NCBI RefSeq assembly: GCF_000613845.1
Contig: NZ_BAJT01000001.1
Coordinates: forward strand, 124,001 to 188,000
From: Asaia astilbis JCM 15831
Lineage (GTDB): Bacteria; Pseudomonadota; Alphaproteobacteria; Acetobacterales; Acetobacteraceae
DNA: 64,000 nt
Reading direction: 5' to 3'
Shown here: positions 28,488-38,637 of the stretch, one piece after another
How positions within the stretch are numbered: the stretch's first letter is position 1
How the letters are laid out: every line of letters starts with the position of its first letter
The notes under the pieces: model-generated
What the model was told of the DNA's origin: nothing
What the model saw: the letters and a program-made list of their open reading frames with translations, nothing else
Databases searched by the model: none
Position numbers and translations under genes: made by a program

Positions 28488-29424
28488 AGCGCTTCTGGAG
28501 CTTGAGGATCTGCGTCTCGATCACGAAAAAGCAGGGGTTCTGCTCGATGGGGTGTCGTTGACCGTCAGGCGGGGGCAGGTTCTGGGCGTCGTGGGCGAAT
28601 CAGGCTCGGGGAAAAGCCTGACTGGGCTCAGCGTTCTCGGATTGCAGCCCAAGGGCAGGCTCAGCGGGACGATGACGTTTGCCGGAGAGGATCTGACGCG
28701 GTTCGGCTCTCGGGACTGGCGTCGTTTTCGCGGTCGGCGCGCGGCCATGATTTTTCAGGACCCCATGACGGCGTTTTTGCCGGTGCGCCGGATCGGGGCG
28801 CAGATCATCGAGCAGATCAGATTGCACAAATCGGTGTCACGACAGGAGGCCAGAAAACAGGTCGTGTCGCTGCTTACGCGCATGGGCGTGCCCGCACCGG
28901 AGCAGGCAGCGGATCGCTTTCCACACGAGCTCTCCGGCGGATTGCGCCAGCGCGCCATGATCGCCATGGCGCTGTCCTGCGACCCGGAGCTGTTGATCGC
29001 TGACGAGCCCACGACAGCACTCGATGTGACCGTTCAGGCTCAGATCCTGACGCTCATCAGGGAAATCGGTGCACGAGAGGCCAGCGTGATGCTCATCACG
29101 CATGATATGGGCGTAGTCGCCCAGAGCTGCACCGATGTCGCGGTGCTGTATGCGGGGGTGGTGGTCGAGACGGGTCCCGTTACCGAGGTACTCCAAACGC
29201 CTTTGCACCCTTATACGCAGGCGCTTTTACGCGCTATTCCACCCATGGACGGCCCCCGCCCCGAGCGTCTGCCTGTTATCGAGGGAGTGCCGCCTTCACC
29301 GGAAACGCGGCCCGCAGGCTGCGTTTTTGCGCCACGTTGCCCTCAGGTGACGTCAAAATGCGCCGTACGTCCCTCAATGAGAGGCGAGGGGCTGCATCGT
29401 GTGGCTTGTGTGCTTATCGCATGA
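28477..29424 (+). CDS. Oligopeptide-type ABC transporter ATPase, OppD/DppD-like
   Basis: 315 aa. Walker A GESGSGKSLTGLSVLG, signature ELSGGLRQRAMIAMAL, Walker B LLIADEPTTALDVT and switch ITHDMGVVAQ. The C-terminal extension with the Cys motif CVFAPRCP...C...C is the iron-sulfur/peptide-transport domain found in OppD and DppD. GLRQR in place of GQ/MRQR in the signature is a small variation. ATG at 28477 lies inside the end of the OppB-like gene. Four-base overlap with the second ATPase. Confidence 0.92.
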   Translation: MAGEALLELEDLRLDHEKAGVLLDGVSLTVRRGQVLGVVGESGSGKSLTGLSVLGLQPKGRLSGTMTFAGEDLTRFGSRDWRRFRGRRAAMIFQDPMTAFLPVRRIGAQIIEQIRLHKSVSRQEARKQVVSLLTRMGVPAPEQAADRFPHELSGGLRQRAMIAMALSCDPELLIADEPTTALDVTVQAQILTLIREIGAREASVMLITHDMGVVAQSCTDVAVLYAGVVVETGPVTEVLQTPLHPYTQALLRAIPPMDGPRPERLPVIEGVPPSPETRPAGCVFAPRCPQVTSKCAVRPSMRGEGLHRVACVLIA

Positions 29425-30352
29425 CGGCGTTGCTCGAAGCGAAGGATGTTGTCCGCACCTACGCCGCCGGAGGTAAGGGGCGTTTGCGTGCTGTCGATGG
29501 CATCTCCCTGTCGCTGGCGCCGGGTGAAACGCTGGCTCTGGTTGGTGAATCGGGATGTGGAAAATCGACGCTGGGCCGTCTGCTCATGGGGTTCGACCGC
29601 CCTGACCGGGGACAGATCCTGTTCGATGGCCAGGACATGGCCAGGCTTTCATCCCGTGCACTCCGTCAGACACGCAGTCAGCTGCAGATGGTGTTTCAGG
29701 ATTCCGCCTCGGCTTTCAATCCCAGATGGACGATCGGCAGTGCGCTCGCCGAGCCTTTTCGCATTCATAAACGCCCGTTTTCCCGGCAGAGCGTGGAAGA
29801 CCTTCTGGAGCGTGTTGGACTCTCAGGCAGTTTTTACGATCGCTATCCAGCCGCGCTTTCCGGCGGCCAGCGGCAAAGACTGAATATCGCCCGTGCCATC
29901 GCATTGAGCCCGAGAGTAATCGTGGCTGACGAGCCTGTCTCGGCGCTCGATGTTTCGGTGCAGGCGCAGATCATCAATCTGCTTCGCGATCTTCAGACGG
30001 ATATGGGACTGGCCAGTCTGTTCATTTCTCATGATCTTGCGGTGGTGCGTCAGATCTCGGACCGCATTGCGGTCATGTATCTGGGTGGGATCGTCGAGGA
30101 GGGCGAAACCCTCTCTCTTCTTGCGGCACCGGCTCATCCTTATACACGAGCCTTGTCGACGCCGTGCCACAGCCCGGGAAAACTCTCGGTCAGCCTTTGC
30201 CGGGAGATGTGCCGAGCCCGCTTTCGCCTCCTTCAGGCTGTCGGTTTCATACGCGGTGCCCCGGAGCTCAGCCTCGATGCGCAGTCGAGCGACCAGAGCT
30301 GGAGGAAAAACAGAGTCAACATCGCGTAGCCTGTCATTTCCCCTCGCTATGA
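29421..30352 (+). CDS. Oligopeptide-type ABC transporter ATPase, OppF/DppF-like (frameshift near 30151)
   Basis: About 310 aa. Walker [17 protein letters not shown], signature [17 protein letters not shown], Walker [17 protein letters not shown], switch [10 protein letters not shown], then HPYTRAL at the start of the C-terminal extension. There the frame shifts: adding a C to the CC at 30151-30152 reads [12 protein letters not shown] and runs to 30352 with the [14 protein letters not shown] motif of the family. Without repair the frame ends at 30329 in an unrelated tail. Last gene of the operon. No solute-binding protein gene is adjacent. Confidence 0.88.
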
Positions 30353-30398
30353 CGCTTGAGCTAATAATTTAGACAGTCTCCTTCAATCCAAGTGGTAT

Positions 30399-30436
30399 CC
30401 AAAAGGCGACCGCCCTTTGGTGGGGTTCGGGGCAAA
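30399..30436. repeat. Double hairpin, possible interspersed palindromic element or terminator
   Basis: Two hairpins in a row between convergent genes: CCAAAAGGCG with CGCCCTTTGG (30399-30420, one mismatch), then GGGGC-AAA-GCCCC (30430-30442 region). There is no T run, so it may be a repeated extragenic palindrome rather than a simple terminator. Only one copy is seen here. Confidence 0.45.
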
Positions 30437-30450
30437 GCCCCAAGGCAACG

Positions 30451-32777
30451 TCAAAACCGCTGGGAAATCCCCGTCAGGATCGTCCGCCGTAGCCCGTATT
30501 GCGGTGCTCCCACGCCGACACCCGAACCGTCACGAATTTCATACGTCCTGTCGAACAGGTTCAGCACATCGAGACGCAGCTCGGTGCGCTTGAGGAAGGG
30601 CACCTGAAACAGGTCCTTGAAGGACTGCACGAGCGAGAGGTTGAAGGTGGCGTAAATCGGCACGGAGCGGCCGTTCGGCACGGTGCCATCCGCACGCAGA
30701 CCGCTGCCATAGACCATCGATGCGGACACGCGGGTTGGGTGGCCTGTATGGTAGAAGAAGGAATAGCTTCCTCCGGCGGAGGCCGTCCAACGCTGGTCGT
30801 GATCGAGATGAATCCAGCGATGCTGGATATAGGCCAGATCGTCCGGATCCATGGTCCACTGGGCCGTGGTGATGTCCTTGCCCATGGCGCGCGACCAGGA
30901 GGCATTGCCATAAAGCGAAAGCGGGCCGTGCTCGTAATTGGTCGAAAGCTCGTAGCCGTTCACCTGACCGCGACGATAGTTGAAGGCTGAGAGAATGATC
31001 GGCGCGCCGAACTGGCCTTCATCGATCATGTTCTTCGCCAGTTTGACATAGGCATCGAACGACGCATGCCAGCCGGGCAGGAGGGATTGGGTCACACCCG
31101 CATCGAAATAATGGTCTCGCTCGGCCTTCACCGTGTTGTTCTGCAGCGTCTGGGGCTCGTTGGAGGTGCCGACGAACTTGCTCAGAGAGGTATTGGCGAC
31201 GAGTTCGAAAGGGGGCGGGGTGAAATAGCGTGAGTACCCTGCATGGATCACACCGCCGCGCCAGGCACGCCAGACGATGTTGATCCGGGGGCTGACCTGC
31301 TTGGCATGGTGTATTCATCGACCCCATCAAAACGCAGCCCGTAATTAATGGTCAGGTTTCGAAGGGGACGCCACTCGTCTTGTGCGTAAAGGCCATACAT
31401 CCAGCCCGTGCGGCCGCTGCCATCATGCACGGTCGTGGTCGTGCCATCGTAAATCGCCGTACCATCGTCTTCCGCGCCGGTCTGCTGGTAGACGATCGAA
31501 TTCGTTTTCGAGCTGTTGCGCTCGACATAGACCTGATAGCCGAAGCGTACCGTGTGATGCGGGCTCGCTTTCCACGTGACATCGCTTTGCGACCCTGTCG
31601 AGAAAACCGAGCGCGCGGCGTGTTGGCTGATGCCGTTATAAACCAGATCGCCCAAGGGATCGGGAGAGTACCCGAGTGACGAATAACGGGTGATGATCGA
31701 GCTTTGCAGGCTCACTTTGCCCATATCTTTTTGCAGCGACAGGATGCCGAAATCGGTGATTTCTTTCTGGCGCTCATTCAGGCTGGCGCTATCGACGCTG
31801 CCATAAACCTGCTGTGACAGAGCGGAATCGAGAAAGCTCGGATTGGCGAATTGTCTTTGTTGACCCGGATTATTCGGCAGCTGATACTGCGCATTCGAGA
31901 CGCCGCCGATAAGGCTGATGCGGGTGTTCTCATCGGCCGTGTAACGCAGATGACCGAGCGCATGGTACTGATTGCTCAGATCATGAATGGCGTTGAAGCT
32001 GGGGGTCGGGTTCTCGACGCCCACACGGTTATGCACGAAGTCACCCGTCGCGAAGAAATCCCATTTCCCGGCATGGCCACCATATTGCAGGGACGGGAAG
32101 AAATAATCGCGCGCGCCTCCATAAATCGAGGCATCCCCGCCGGGATCGGCACTGCCGTTTTTGGTCGTGATATCGATGACACCGGCCTGCAGAAACCCGA
32201 ACTCACTGGGGAGCGCACCGGTCGTCAGCGAGGCGGAATGGGCAAAGCGCGTCATCAAGGCCTGACCGAAAACGCTCAGACCTTCGGGCAGCTGCACGCC
32301 GTCGAGGCGAAACTGCACTTCGTTATGATCGCCACGGACATGGATCTGGCCGAAACTATCCTGCGCCACGCCGGGAGCCTGAAGCAGGAGCGTGTTCAAC
32401 GGGGCATTGTCGCCACCCGGATTTTTCTCGATATCGCCGCGCGTAAAGCGGTAGGTCGTGGCTCCGGTTGAAGCCTGAAGCGAGGAGCGGATTTCGTCCA
32501 GCCGGGCATTGACGACGATATGCTCCTCTTTCGGCGCTGCTGACGCGGCTGAAGGTGCGACTGTGTCGTTGTCGAAGGACGTGCGTGACTCTTGCGCAGG
32601 AGCGGAGGCAGTTGCAGGGCGTCTGACCTCAGTTTTCGAAGGCGGGGTCTGAGGCGTGGCTGGCGAAATCGGCCGATCCTGCGTGGTCTGCGCCTGCACA
32701 TGTGTCGGCAGGGTCAGCGCCAGCACGGAGCAGGAAAAAAACAGGCCGGATAACCACAGGGATCGAGGAGAGGTCAT
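30451..32777 (-). CDS. TonB-dependent outer-membrane receptor (frameshift near 31308)
   Basis: About 775 aa. The signal peptide ends in VQAQ, followed by a Pro/Ala/Thr-rich linker (to about 85), the plug domain (EHIVVNARLDEIRSSL; LLLQAPGVAQDSFGQIHVRG; RLDGVQLPEG; GVIDITTKNG) and the 22-strand barrel. The first frame breaks before residue 510. Adding a C opposite the GG at 31308-31309 reads E-Y-T-H-A-K-Q-V-S-P-R-I and continues to a C-terminal end in GISQRF with terminal Phe, as barrel proteins need. Substrate unknown; an AT-rich palindrome upstream hints at metal control. Divergent from the Tat-exported protein. Confidence 0.88.
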
Positions 32778-32827
32778 GACAATCCAACAGGCTGGGAGCG
32801 GAGCAAATCGTCAGCGTTCCTAATCCG

Positions 32828-32841
32828 TATGATATAACATA
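32828..32841. promoter_or_regulatory. AT-rich palindrome upstream of the TonB receptor (Zur/Fur-like candidate)
   Basis: TATG-A-TATA-A-CATA: a 14-base inverted repeat with one imperfect pair, 51 bases before the receptor start and 154 before the divergent gene. Read on the minus strand it contains TGTTATATCATA, similar to the half-sites of Zur-type zinc operators (GTTATA...TATAAC). An operator is an inference. Confidence 0.4.
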
Positions 32842-32994
32842 ACAATACATACGCCACTGAGGCGCCCGCTTTATGGCATAGTGTGACAAAAGAGCGACAG
32901 AGATCGAAGCTTCACGGAAGGCGTTGTGAGACGATTTTGTCCCCTGCGACGTTGAGCAAAGGCTTTTTCTCCAGCCCTGCCAAGGTCAGATGCC

Positions 32995-34172
32995 ATGAAA
33001 AGACGGTCCTTCCTCTCTGCTGCGTCAGTAGCGCCTTTGCTGGCCACGGCCGGGCAGGCGCGCGCCAGCGGTAACGCAGATAATGGTCTCAGCTCCGTCG
33101 GTGTTTTCGACATCGTTGCCGAATTCACTGGCCCCGGACCTTCAGGCGTGGCGGTGTTGCCCGATGGGCGTCTGTTTGTTGGCTTTCCCCGCCATGCCGA
33201 GAACCATTCGGGTGCCACATTGGGAGAGGTGAAGGGAGGGAAGGTTGTGCCTTATCCCTCGGCAGAGTGGAGCCTTCCTTCGAATCGATCGCCTGCAGAT
33301 CGATTGATGTCGGTTCATGGCCTTGCGCTCGACAGCAGGAACCGGCTCTGGCTCATCGACGATGCAAGCTTGCCAAACATGATATCCCGGAGGGAGCGGC
33401 CAAAATTCTGTGCATCGATCCAACGACGGACCGGGTTGTGCATAAATTCCTGCTCAAATCGCCCGTCATGCTGCCCGACAGTCATATGAACGATTTGCGC
33501 GTAGCGCTCTCGGCAGGTGAGCAGGGGACAGTCTTCGTGACTGACTCCTCCTTCGGGATGAAGCCGGCTCTGATTGTCGTCGATATCGCGACGGGCGAGG
33601 CGCGACGCGTACTGGCCGAGCATCCCTCTGTTCAGGCCGAAACAGGGTTCATGGCCATTATTGAAGGGGAACCGCGTCGCTATATACCGCATCGTCCCCA
33701 GCTTGTTTCAGGAGGCGCTGACGGGATCGCACTCCTGCCCGATGAGTCACGTCTTTACTACGCGCCGCTGACGAGCCGGCGGCTGTATAGCCTGCCAACC
33801 GAAGCTCTCGCCGATCGCTCTTTGTCGGATAAGGCCCTTGGCGATCTGGTGCGGGATGAGGGGGAAAAGGGGACGGCAGACGGATTGTGTTTCGATCGTC
33901 ATGCCAGACTGTACACCACGAATTACGAGCATGACTGCATTTTGCGGCGTGATCCGGATGGTTCCTTCACCGTGGCGGTGAGGGACGCCCGTCTTCTTTC
34001 CCCGGATGGCATCTGCGCGACACGAGACTGGATCTACTGCACTCTAGGACAATGGAACCGGTTGGCATCGTTCAATGACGGGGAGAACCGCCGTCGGCCG
34101 CCTTATTTCCTGATCCGGTTTCCCGTTGAACCGCTTCCGCCGCTCTCAGCGCAGTCCGATCATTCCGGTTGA
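32995..34172 (+). CDS. Tat-exported Yellow / major royal jelly family protein (frameshift near 33364)
   Basis: About 392 aa, predicted beta-propeller of the MRJP/Yellow family (related to SMP-30 lactonases). The N-terminus MKRRSFLSAASVAPLL is a twin-arginine signal ending in ARAS, so the protein is likely exported folded to the periplasm. Propeller motifs: GPGPSGVAVLPDGRLFV, HMNDLRVAL, SGGADGIALLPDE, LYYAPLTSRRLY, and SPDGICATRDWIYC. The frame breaks near 33364: one extra G gives I-D-D-G-K-L-A-K-H-D-I-P. Bacterial members have no fixed function; sugar-lactone or aromatic substrates are possible. Divergent from the TonB receptor, with 217 bases between. Confidence 0.8.
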
Positions 34173-34200
34173 GACGCGAGTGCTTTGCCCCTGAAACGAC

Positions 34201-34231
34201 AAAAGCCGGATCGCATCGTGATCCGGCTTTT
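34201..34231. terminator. Bidirectional intrinsic terminator
   Basis: AAAAGCCGGATC (34201-34212), seven-base loop, GATCCGGCTTTT (34220-34231). Perfect 12-base stem with A/T tracts on both sides, placed between the convergent Yellow-family gene and the YidB-like gene, so it can stop transcription from either side. Confidence 0.9.
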
Positions 34232-34258
34232 GCATCGTACCCATTGGTCGATTGAGGT

Positions 34259-34621
34259 TCAGGCAGACTGCGTGCCTTCACCCTGCTCATTCGTGTGACG
34301 ATCGACCACTGCGGGGAGGAACTGGGCAACTGCCGGAAGCAGGGCGGCAGCGGGAAGTCCCGTCTTGGAGACGAGCGCCTGAACCTGCTCATCGGTCAGA
34401 AGGGCGCGAATTTCGTCCGCAGAGATGGGCAGGTTTTCACCATTGCCAATCCAGGACCGCACTTTCTCATCCAGACCGGCCTTGCGGGCCTGTTCAACGA
34501 GGGTCTGGATACCCTGCTCACTGGTGAGGAACTCACCAATGCCGCCACCGAGCTTTTCCTTGAGCTTGTCGCCCACAGACCCCAGAGCCGAATTGACCAT
34601 CGAACCGATAAAACCGCTCAC
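34259..34621 (-). CDS. YidB-like (DUF937) protein
   Basis: 120 aa, largely helical. It begins with a Gly/Ser/Ala-rich segment (GSMVNSALGSVG) and has the core IQTLVEQARKAGLDEKVRSW followed by GNGENLPISADEIRALL, the signature of YidB proteins, whose role is unknown. It is the last gene downstream of minE on the same strand after 33 bases and may be in the min transcript. No signal peptide or membrane helix. Family assignment is from motif memory. Confidence 0.75.
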   Translation of the reverse strand: MSGFIGSMVNSALGSVGDKLKEKLGGGIGEFLTSEQGIQTLVEQARKAGLDEKVRSWIGNGENLPISADEIRALLTDEQVQALVSKTGLPAAALLPAVAQFLPAVVDRHTNEQGEGTQSA

Positions 34622-34654
34622 ATCACATCTCCCGTTCCTGGCGCGGCCCGAGGA

Positions 34655-34927
34655 TCAGGCCGAGCGTCGCGTTTCCTTGTCGATTTGCGGCATCTCGATA
34701 TCGATCTCGAGAACCGAGCATCCGTCGAGCCCGCCATCGAGCTTGACCTGCACCTTGTCCTGATCGACCGTCACATGACGTTTGATCACTTCAAGGATTT
34801 CCTTGTGTAACTGGCTTATCAGCTCGGAGTTGCCATTTCCCGAACGTTCATGCGCCAGAAGGATCTGAAGACGGTCGCGAGCGACGGTGCTGGTGTTGCG
34901 CTTGGTAAAAAGACCGAACAGGCTCAT
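34655..34927 (-). CDS. minE: Cell division topological factor MinE
   Basis: 90 aa. Drives MinD off the membrane so that MinCD oscillate and the Z ring forms at mid-cell. The anti-MinCD segment [16 protein letters not shown] and the topological domain with [10 protein letters not shown]...VLEIDIEMP are conserved. The N-terminal [10 protein letters not shown] is the membrane-binding helix. It overlaps the minD stop by four bases. Confidence 0.96.
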   Translation of the reverse strand: MSLFGLFTKRNTSTVARDRLQILLAHERSGNGNSELISQLHKEILEVIKRHVTVDQDKVQVKLDGGLDGCSVLEIDIEMPQIDKETRRSA

Positions 34928-35739
34928 GAGGTCCTCTTCTTGAACAGCCAGTCGAGCAACCCCTTGCGCTCAAGCGGGATCTGAATTTCGAGCTTTTCAC
35001 CCTGCAGGCGACGCGCCGCGTCGAAATAGGCGCGAGCCGGAGCAGAGTCGGGGTTCGAAAGAGTGACGGGCGAGCCTACGTTTGATGCGCGCAGCACTTC
35101 CTCGCTTTCGGGGACGATGCCGAGCAGCGGAATGGAGAGAATTTCCAGAACGTCTTCCGTGTTCAGCATCTCGCCCCTGGCCGCGCGGGAAGGGTCGTAA
35201 CGGGTCATGAGCAGGTGCTTTTCGACCTTCTCGCCGTTTTTCGCCTTCTCGGTCGTGCTGTCGAGCATACCGATGATGCGGTCGCTATCGCGCACCGAGC
35301 TCACCTCGGGATTGGTGACGACCACGGCAACGTCGGCGTGATACATCGCCATCTGGGCACCGCGCTCGATCCCGGCCGGACTGTCGCAGATGATCCAGTC
35401 GAATTTCTCACGCAGTTCCTCGATGACCTTTGCCACGCCTTCGGCGGTCAGTGCATCCTTGTCGCGTGTCTGCGATGCAGGGAGAATCGAGAGCGTTTCA
35501 CAGCGCTTGTCACGGATCAGGGCCTGAGCAAGCTTGGCATCGCCCTGAACGACATTGATGAAGTCGAACACAACGCGGCGCTCGGCGCCCATCACCAGAT
35601 CAAGGTTGCGCAGACCGACATCAAAATCGATCACAACCACATTCTGGCCCGACTGGGCGAGCGCTGCACCAAGTGCTGCTGTCGTGGTCGTCTTTCCGAC
35701 CCCACCCTTACCGGAAGTGACTACCAGCACCTTAGCCAT
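34924..35739 (-). CDS. minD: Septum site-determining ATPase MinD
   Basis: 271 aa. Membrane-cycling ATPase that recruits MinC and MinE. It has the deviant Walker [11 protein letters not shown], with the signature lysine, switch I region [14 protein letters not shown], Walker [14 protein letters not shown], and a C-terminal amphipathic helix ([10 protein letters not shown]) for membrane binding. Start at 35739 (MAKVLVV), which has GGAG seven bases upstream; an ATG at 35760 would add seven residues. Between minC and minE in one unit. Confidence 0.97.
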   Translation of the reverse strand: MAKVLVVTSGKGGVGKTTTTAALGAALAQSGQNVVVIDFDVGLRNLDLVMGAERRVVFDFINVVQGDAKLAQALIRDKRCETLSILPASQTRDKDALTAEGVAKVIEELREKFDWIICDSPAGIERGAQMAMYHADVAVVVTNPEVSSVRDSDRIIGMLDSTTEKAKNGEKVEKHLLMTRYDPSRAARGEMLNTEDVLEILSIPLLGIVPESEEVLRASNVGSPVTLSNPDSAPARAYFDAARRLQGEKLEIQIPLERKGLLDWLFKKRTS

Positions 35740-35852
35740 GTGCGCTCCACCAAAACTCAAACGGTATCAGCCGCAATCCTGATGGCGCGGCGGCCTTCAT
35801 ACTACTGACGAAAGGGTTTGCCCCGCAATGTCCTGAAAGCAAATAGTTCCGG

Positions 35853-36600
35853 TTACGGGAGTTTTGTTACCGTCACACGATCTTCGTTTAGCAAGGCCTG
35901 TGCCGATTGATCGTGCAGATCGGCGTCGATCTCTTCTGCGATCATGTAAAATCCATCGATGGCGAGCAGCTCGGCCTGCATGCGAGCGACAAAGATGCGC
36001 GCTCCCGGCTGGCCACCCACGCCGGCAATCGCGCGTCCCCGCAGCGCCATAGACATGGATGGATCCGCCTGCAATCAGCTCGGCTCCTGACGCAACCGAT
36101 CCGGTCACGACGATATCGCCATCGAGATGCATGATGCTCTGACCAGAGCGAATGGCACGATCGAGGATCAGGCTTTCGGCCCGTTGTGGAGCGACCGGGG
36201 AAGCCGCCAGTTCATCATCCTGTCCGTCTGGAAAATCGATGGTGCCGCTTGCGCGGCCCCCATCGAGAACGGCAGGCCAGACCCAGTGAGCGAGCGCAGG
36301 CCAATCGGGACTGGCCCCTTCGATCCCGATCATGTGGATGCCGCGTTCGGTCAGATCTGCCTGAAGCGTTTCGAGCCCGGCATCATCCTGCGAAACAAGG
36401 CCGAGATCGAGAATGACGGGGCGTCCGGCGAAGAAGCCGACCGAGCGCGCGATCTGGTTATCCAGCCCTTCGAGCCAGTGATCCAGCGGCGCTTCGGGAG
36501 ACAGAACGAGCGCCAGAAAGGAGCGTCCCCGTGCGCGGATGCGCATTGGCGTCCTGGCCGGAGCGTGGACGGGATCTGCGCTGGTCGTCTGGTCTGTCAT
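35853..36600 (-). CDS. minC: Septum inhibitor MinC (frameshift near 36045)
   Basis: About 248 aa. Blocks FtsZ polymerisation away from mid-cell. The N-terminal domain (MRIRARGRSFLALVLSPE, GRPVILDLG) and the beta-helical C-terminal domain (VTGSVASGAELIAGGSIHVYG) are in one frame, then RGRAIAGVGGQPGARIFV, ELLAIDGFY and the end are in the next. The junction after V-Y-G lacks two bases or has one too many; two C would restore V-Y-G-P-L-R-G-R, the usual MinC sequence. The unrepaired frame runs to 35797 in nonsense. First gene of minCDE, starting 113 bases upstream of minD's start region. Confidence 0.85.
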
Positions 36601-36700
36601 GGGTCGGAAAACGCTCTAAAATGCTCATGAACGGGAATTAGGGTTGCAACTGGTTCAGTTCTCTTGCTTCGCCAGCGTGCAGACGCTTAAGAATAGAGTT

Positions 36701-37369
36701 ATGCGTATTCTGTACCATCTGCCGCTCTCTCCGCAAAGCCGCCAGGTTAGGCTCGTTCTTGCTGAGAAACGGTTACCTTATGAACCGAAGACCGAGAAAA
36801 TCTGGGAAAACCGCCCGGATTATCTCGCACTCAACCCGGCGGGCGACGTGCCTCTTCTGGTTGAGGAGAATGGTTTGTCGATCCCTAACGCCTGGGTGAT
36901 CTGCGAATATCTCGAAGAGGCCTATCCCGATAACCCACTCATGGGGCGCACGCTGGCCGAGCGCGTCGAGGTGCGTCGCCTGATGGCCTGGTTCGAGGGC
37001 AAGTTTGGCCATGAAGTCTCGCGCAATCTCCTTGGCGAGAAAGTCGACAAGCGTCTGGCGGCGCGCGGCAATCCCGATGGGACGGCGCTGCGTGCAGGCT
37101 ATGCCAATATGCGCTTTCACCTCGATTATATCGGCTGGCTGGCTGAGACGCGGTCCTGGCTTGCGGGCAATATGCTCTCCATCGCCGATTTCGCAGCGGC
37201 GGCGCATCTCTCCTGTCTCGACTTCATCGGCGATATCGATTGGTCGAAGGCGCCTGCAGCCAAGGACTGGTATGCGCGCATGAAGTCGCGTCCCAGCTTC
37301 CGCTCTCTGCTTAACGATCGCGTGAACGGGTTCAATCCGCCCGCGCATTATGCCGATCTGGATTTCTGA
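36701..37369 (+). CDS. Glutathione S-transferase-fold protein, FzlA-like
   Basis: 222 aa with a thioredoxin-like N-terminal domain (ILYHLPLSPQSRQVRLVLAE; NPAGDVPLLVEENG) and a helical C-terminal domain ending SRPSFRSLLNDRV and HYADLDF. The catalytic Ser/Cys region is SPQSR. As I recall them, alphaproteobacterial FzlA proteins, which bind and curve FtsZ filaments, share the W-F-x-G-K-F and HLDYIGWLA motifs and the same end, and the min genes are divergent next door. It could still be a plain GST. I start at ATG 36701, since the upstream extension to 36644 is not family-like. The next gene starts right after its stop. Confidence 0.7.
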   Translation: MRILYHLPLSPQSRQVRLVLAEKRLPYEPKTEKIWENRPDYLALNPAGDVPLLVEENGLSIPNAWVICEYLEEAYPDNPLMGRTLAERVEVRRLMAWFEGKFGHEVSRNLLGEKVDKRLAARGNPDGTALRAGYANMRFHLDYIGWLAETRSWLAGNMLSIADFAAAAHLSCLDFIGDIDWSKAPAAKDWYARMKSRPSFRSLLNDRVNGFNPPAHYADLDF

Positions 37370-38547
37370 ATGAGTTATAGTTTTGACGTTGCCATTCTGG
37401 GTGCTGGGGCAGCCGGACTGATGGCTGCTGCCTCGGCGCGCAAGGGCGGGGCCTCGGTCGTGGTGCTCGACCATGCTGCCGAGCCGGGACGCAAGATCCT
37501 GATCTCCGGGGGCGGACGCTGCAATTTCACCCATCTCGACGCAAAAGCCGAAAATTTTCTCTCTGCAAACCGGCACTTCATGCGCTCGGCATTGGCTGGC
37601 TACACACCGCGCGACTTTCTGGCTCTTGTCGAGCGTCATGATATTGCGTGGGAAGAAAAGACCGAAGGGCAGCTCTTCTGTCGGCAGTCGGCGCGCGATA
37701 TCGTGTCGCTCCTGTTGCGTGAAGCCGAAGGCTGCGAACTGAGGTTCAATACCTCGGTCCGGAGCGTGACCAAGGGAGACGTTTTCTGCATTCAGACGGA
37801 TGCAGGCGAGGTGAGGGCGACCAACCTCATTCTGGCGACGGGCGGGTTATCCATCCCCAAGCTGGGTGCGACCGATCTTTCCCTGCGCCTTGCGCGGCAG
37901 TTCGGCCTGCCGGTCGTGCCGACCGTGCCGGGGCTGGTGCCGCTGACGCTGGAAACACCGCTGCCTGAGCTGGCCGGGGTGTCGCTGCCTGTTCGGGCGA
38001 GCATGGGCAAAATCGGATTTACCGATGGCATGGTATTCACCCATCGTGGTCTGTCCGGGCCGGCTATTTTGCAGATATCGTCCTACCAGAACGGCCCGCT
38101 CGATCCTCCTTTGATCGACATGATGCCGGGAGTGGATGCGCGGGAGGCTTTGGGCGCGATCAAGAAGGCGCGGCCGCGTGCTGAACCGCCGTCACTTCTT
38201 CAGGAGCTGCCGCAACGCCTGGCCCGCCATATTGCGCAGAACAGTCTGGGCGATCTGACCTGCACATTGGCCAATCTGCCCGATAAGCGCATCGCCGATC
38301 TGGCGGCACAGATCGCCTCCTGGCGTCCAAGACTTTCTGGCACTGAGGCTATGCCAAGGCCGAGGTCATGAAAGGCGGGATCGATACGCGCGTTCTATCT
38401 TCCAAGACCATGGAAGCCCGTGACGTGCCAGGTCTGTTCGCCATCGGTGAGGCTGTGGATGTGACGGGCTGGCTCGGGGGATATAATTTCCAATGGGCCT
38501 GGTCGAGTGGCGTGGCAGCGGGCAGGGCGATCGCAGCGAGACGCTGA
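37370..38547 (+). CDS. HI0933/YhiN-family FAD-dependent oxidoreductase (frameshift near 38347)
   Basis: About 392 aa flavoprotein. The N-terminal FAD-binding motif is ILGAGAAGLMAAASARKGG, followed by PGRKILISGGGRCNFTH, the signature of the HI0933/YhiN group, and VLATGGLSIPKLGATD. The C-terminal part, with VMKGGIDTRVLSSKTMEA and GLFAIGEAVDVTGWLGGYN, lies in another frame: one extra G at the GG at 38347-38348 reads T-E-G-Y-A-K-A-E-V-M. Substrate unknown; family members may act on dihydro compounds. Start codon abuts the GST-fold gene stop, so both are one unit. Confidence 0.9.
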
Positions 38548-38637
38548 TTTTTCGAACCCGGTCCTGCCCTGAGCGTCATGTCTGCAGCGTGTTTGAGCCC
38601 CCTTGGGGCTGAGACTTCATGTCAGGAGATCGTTTAG

